From Apostichopus japonicus (Eukaryota > Echinodermata > Holothuroidea > Aspidochirotida > Stichopodidae): a stretch of 64,000 bases of DNA. The position numbers were made by a program, and so were the translations under genes. Under the pieces are notes generated by a model. The model made no database searches and was not told where the DNA came from. It was given only the letters and a program-made list of their open reading frames with translations. The stretch lies in the NCBI RefSeq assembly GCF_037975245.1, contig NC_092569.1, positions 29,474,168 through 29,538,167 on the forward strand, in the 5' to 3' direction. Shown in pieces: positions 59,347 to 64,000 of this stretch; position 1 is the stretch's first letter; every line of letters starts with the position of its first letter.

Positions 59347-62300
59347 TTTTGATTGGAAATATTTTGAGCAGTTTTATCCATATTTTTGTTCGTAAGGTAA
59401 AAGTCACAGGCAAAATAACGATGTCAATCCCTTATGCCTTATGCTCCTTCTTAGCAGACATAGGCCTAGTTTGTTACAACGTTAGAAATTTGTAATTCTT
59501 CAAATGGTGACACTTTCACAAACTAACTAGATATTTAAGACAACAATATCAAAAGCTAACTCAACAAATCCACCTGGTATAGAAAGAAGAATAAAGATTT
59601 AACATTAAAATTGTATCATCTATAACATGATGATAACATTACATAGTGTGACATTGCTCTCGTAACAGAAGAGAAGGGTCGGAAGCAGCTTAAACAAATT
59701 CATTTTTCTTGTATGCTAATTCCGAATAATACTAATATAGACAGGTTAGAACAGCCGAGCATATTACAATTCAAATTTTATGAAATGACGATGTTATCTG
59801 TCAAGACAAAAACATAATGTATAGCATTTCCAGTACATGAAGTGAATTTAGACAATTCTCTGAATAACCAGAAAAAACAAGCTGTAAATCATTCGTGAAA
59901 GTGAAACAGTTCTCTGATGTTTTCTTCTCCATCAAATTTGTGAAAATTCTTGAAAACAATGCTTCACATGGGTCATCTTGTCAATAGTTTTAACACGTCG
60001 AACAGGCCAAGGGTTACTTTTTGGCACAATTTAGTATCCTTCTAGAAGAACATGGCTCTTAGATACAAGACTATGGTATCATATTTACCTAAAGTTATAA
60101 ATTATCAAATCTACATAATCGAAATTATTACGTGGATTGATTTGAGCTATTTAGTAGTACATTTTATACTTTGCTGTTGCCCAAAGAGTAAAGCACACAA
60201 TATAATACAATCTCTACAAAGAGATTGAAGCGTAAAGGGGAGGGGGTGGGTCCCGGGAGATATGTTTTTATCGTCGAATATGTTATGCAGGAAGCAACGA
60301 CTTACACTGTTTGAGACGTTACTGTTGTATCTGTACACAACATTGTATTTATAATCACAGAATGCTAAATACCACATGCCGTATTTTCCCTGTATAAAAT
60401 GCAGCCTCTTGCGAACTATTGCCAGAACATATCATTTGGAGGGATTAATTTTCAATTGATATCTTTCAACTTATTACCATACATGGAGTAGTTATAGGTG
60501 TTACGACAATACTTTCCAGTTTTTGCAACATGTTAGAAAAGAGACATTTAAATACAGTGTGATATATTTGATGTTTAATTTTACAAGTCTATCATCAATG
60601 TCTATTTTAAGTATTTGGGAGAGTTCACTTTTGTATACTGAACTACATTACAACTTACATGCTACTGTTAAACGAAAAATTAAGTTCTTTACTACACCGA
60701 CCAGCCACATAAAGGGAAGGTGTGATACGTGTGGGAAGGAGGGAGTGATGGAGGACAGCGAAAAGGGAGAATGTGATGGGGATCGGTGACTACTCCCATC
60801 GTTTACATGTTATAGAGATAGAGTACATTTTCAGTAGTAAATCTGGTCATTAACTATGAACGACGACATACATGAGAATATCTTCAAATTGAGATTATTA
60901 GACATTACCTAGTTAGTCAGTCACAAGGAAGTTTTCATGATTGGCACGACTTCATGGAGCATTTTATGTGAAAATGGAGTAAACTACGGCATTTTGTGAA
61001 ATGAGAGGTTTAAATAGAGGACATTAATATATGTCTTTATCGTAGCAGTTTATTTCCAGATTATACATTGCCACCAAATAGCCAAATAACTATTTTGCAC
61101 AGTTGTAGTTAATATATATATATATAACAAAAATATCACTTAAAAAAAGTCATTAAAATGTTGGGGAATTGGATTATGTCAAAAAAGTATTTTTTTCTAT
61201 AAAAATGAAATTTAATTTACAGTTTACAGATTTATCCTAACTTGAACTTAAAAAAAAAACTAAAGACAGAACAAGAAACCATGTTTTAAAGAATTCCTGA
61301 TCAACATAACTTTGCAATTAAAATAATAGAGTATAATTATTTAAGTACAAGAAACCAGAAAAAAACAATCATGTTAGTTTTAAAGTGTTAGAAATGTTCT
61401 CTGCATCTACACTGAGTTATTCCGCTAGGAATATGGCCTTTTAGTAATTTTCTTATGATAGGGTGAAATTGTAGTTTTGCTTTGTCCAGAATATGGCTTA
61501 TTCCTGACACTATAATGCAACAAAAGGGATTTAATGGAAGAAAACATTCAAATCTTCCGTGAAATTGATTTATTTGATAAAACATTACATTGTTTTTAAA
61601 CAGTTTTCTTTTCTTACTTTTTTCTGGATTGGTGTCACAACGAATAAAGATACATTCTACTACAAATTTTATTTTGACTATGATTGAACAACATAAATGT
61701 CAATAAAAATCAAACGCAATTTACATTTTGTTGAGAAAGCTCTCGCTCCAATTATGTTGTATTACTTATTCTCTACGTTGTTTTAACTGTTATAGATTAA
61801 TCCTTATTGGAAGTAAAAAAACAAAAACAAAACAATAACAAAACTAAAGCCAGAACAAGAAAACATGTTTTAAAGAATTCCTGATCAACATAACTTTGCA
61901 TTTAAAATTGAAGAGAGCAATTATTTAAAAACAAGCAGCCAGAATAAGAATCAGGTTAATTTTAAAGTGTTAAAATGTTCTCGGCATGTTCACTGAATTA
62001 TTACCCTAGTAATATGGCCTTTAGTGGTTTTCTTATGATAGGGTGAAGTTGTAGTTTTACTATGTCTAGACCTCAATCGGGATTGATGGCACAAAGACTA
62101 AAGAAAAAGATTTTTATTTTGACTATGGCTTTATACATATAACTATTATCCACCTTTAAAATTCACATTGCACTGTGAAGAAGTAACGCCTATGACATTA
62201 AAAAGCGCCTTTTTTTTTAATTCTAGTTTATTTGATTAAAGATCGTGTAAAAACAATACTATAAGAAAACAATGCTCTTACAATACTATTAGTTGTCACT

Positions 62301-64000
62301 ACCATCACCAAATCGCTACCGCTTACTAGACTTCAACGTTTTTGAAATTTAAAAGGCATGCGATAGAGATGTTTTTTTAAAACTTTGTCATTTCAAATCA
62401 AATAAATGAACATGTCTTACATTTTTCTGCTCTTATGTCAATCATCTTTTAAAAAGTGCGGTTAACATTGGTGTATTTATCAATATAAGAAAGCTGAGTA
62501 TTAGGATAATATTTCTTGAGAATTTTTAACAATATAAAGCCTGAAGGACTAAAGGAAAAAGAGAAACACGGAAAGAGAAAAATTGGAAGCTAGCCACTAA
62601 AATCGGCGTAGACATTTTTCATGATCGCGTACCATATCATTTTGCGTGGAGCAATGTAAAGCCATAACGTAGCACCTAATGAGAGCCATAGCACTCAAAA
62701 AATAGCACTTGTAATTTTAATTGGTATTAATCCGTGTAACTATTTTTTTTTTTCAGCATTTAATTTCCAAAATGTCACTTTTTTTATTTTCATAAATTAG
62801 TTTTAAATTACATTGACGTGTATACCAGTAAGTTTCAATGTTATTCAACCTTGTTTCCTTGAACATGTACATGAACACAAATATGAATCTAAATGTTTAT
62901 GTTTTAAAAATACATTTCGAAACATCTTTACTTTTTGTTGTAGACTATTTGTCACATAATGATACTTAAATAACGATATTATTAACGTGATATGATGTAA
63001 GCATGTGAAGGAAGTAACATTTAGGTGCTCTTAAGAAATTGTAACGCTGCAAATGTTGGGTTTGGATGATAGTTTACAGCAATATTATCACACTTAAAAC
63101 TGAGCATTGATACAAATATGATTAAACCTGAATCTGTCTTGCCACACTTTTAAAGTTATAAATACCTTTTTTAAAATGATGTATCTTATTGTTCAAAATT
63201 GTATTCACAGTAGTTACCCAACTGTTTGACTATTTGAAATGGAAGTTTATTAAGCATCTTTGTGGTTAAACTAATACATAGTTTTGCTTTTAGATTAGCC
63301 AACGCCAATGTTGCTTTAATGTATTCATAAGAATAATTTGAACAACGACAAGTAATAAAGTCTCCGTTTTGGAAATCATATCAAAATAAGAGAGATGACA
63401 AAGGAAGTTGACTTTATACAGATGGGAATCAAGTTAAGCGTATGGAATTTATGTCAAATAATAAAAGAGAAGCAAGGCATTAAATAACATTGGAAATGTT
63501 TTCACCGTACAGAGAGTACCGAGTATCGCTCTGTATCGATAGAGAATATGATTATTGGATTTTTAAAAGGGAGACAAATTTTAACATATGAATCTAGAAG
63601 TAGCAAAATACTATAGTTAAGTATTAAGTTTCCCCCCCCCCCCAAAAAAAAATAATGGATCATGAATTTATGAGCTAGAATAATATGCATGTGAATTTAA
63701 ACTCAGTAATTCATAATATGAAATGAAGGAGTGTTGTAACGTATTGGTATGTATCTGTGAAAGGTAGGGTTAGCTATTGGAGGTTCTTTAAAGGATATGT
63801 GGAAAAATATATACTCACAATTTGAAAAGAAACTGCTTTTTCCCTAGCATATCACGAAACGCGATTGACTTTTAAAAAGTGGTGTGTAACGAAAACCGAT
63901 TGAGATGTTTGAATTAGCTTTTCTTCTAAGTATTTTACACGTAAGCAAAGTTTAGATAATACAGTATTAAGGCATAGGAAAACCAGTTAAAACTATTTCA
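59347..64000. other. upstream flank of gene 2, gene-free
   Basis: Colinear with 37071-41850. Substitutions and many small indels separate the copies with no sign of codon-level conservation, and no exon is supported. Confidence 0.6.

Larger units (their letters stand above)
48065..64000. repeat. segmental duplication, copy 2
   Basis: Homologous to 9340-41850. It carries gene 2 and its upstream flank, runs off the window end, and differs by a much shorter module array, a deletion of about 0.89 kb around 58.77 kb and a repeat insertion in the last intron of gene 2. Confidence 0.85.

Overview
The window looks like the nuclear genome of an invertebrate deuterostome, possibly an echinoderm such as a sea cucumber. 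This is inferred from the AT-rich sequence, small exons in long introns, and fibrinogen-related (FReD), TIL and EGF domains combined in one secreted protein. The species cannot be fixed from the sequence alone.

Two paralogous genes lie on the minus strand. They are tandem segmental duplicates: homology runs from about 9.34 kb to at least 41.8 kb in copy 1, and from about 48.07 kb to the window end in copy 2. In transcription order each has two small candidate 5' exons (uncertain), two exons giving the N-terminal part of a FReD without its C-terminal (P) part, a TIL exon, a run of 210-bp exons each encoding a 70-residue eight-cysteine EGF module, a 309-bp exon fusing a last EGF module to the start of a second FReD, then two exons completing that FReD. 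The 210-bp exons start and end in phase 0. Assembled by eye, gene 1 has 24 module exons plus the fused one and an open frame of about 2205 codons. Gene 2 has 5 plus the fused one and about 882 codons, but an in-frame TAG in its last exon would stop it at about residue 808.

Layout: 1-9.3 kb has no recognisable gene, only simple repeats and a long inverted repeat. 9.7-35.6 kb is gene 1; its 12-32 kb part is the module array, where exon and intron were duplicated together in units of about 780-800 bp, with nested younger duplications (a 1,575-bp dimer, a 781-bp family, 791-bp near-identical copies and a 4.38-kb block). 35.7-37.1 kb holds a probable non-autonomous DNA transposon. 37-48 kb is intergenic, with one possible plus-strand coiled-coil exon, a tRNA-like relic and a G-rich tandem repeat. 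48.4-58.7 kb is gene 2. 58.7-64 kb is the second copy of the upstream flank.

The predicted products are secreted multidomain proteins. A long, cysteine-rich, repeat-number-variable stalk separates a partial FReD with TIL domain from a complete C-terminal FReD, the usual ligand-binding domain of ficolin/FREP-type innate immune lectins. An immune-recognition role is inferred from the domains only.
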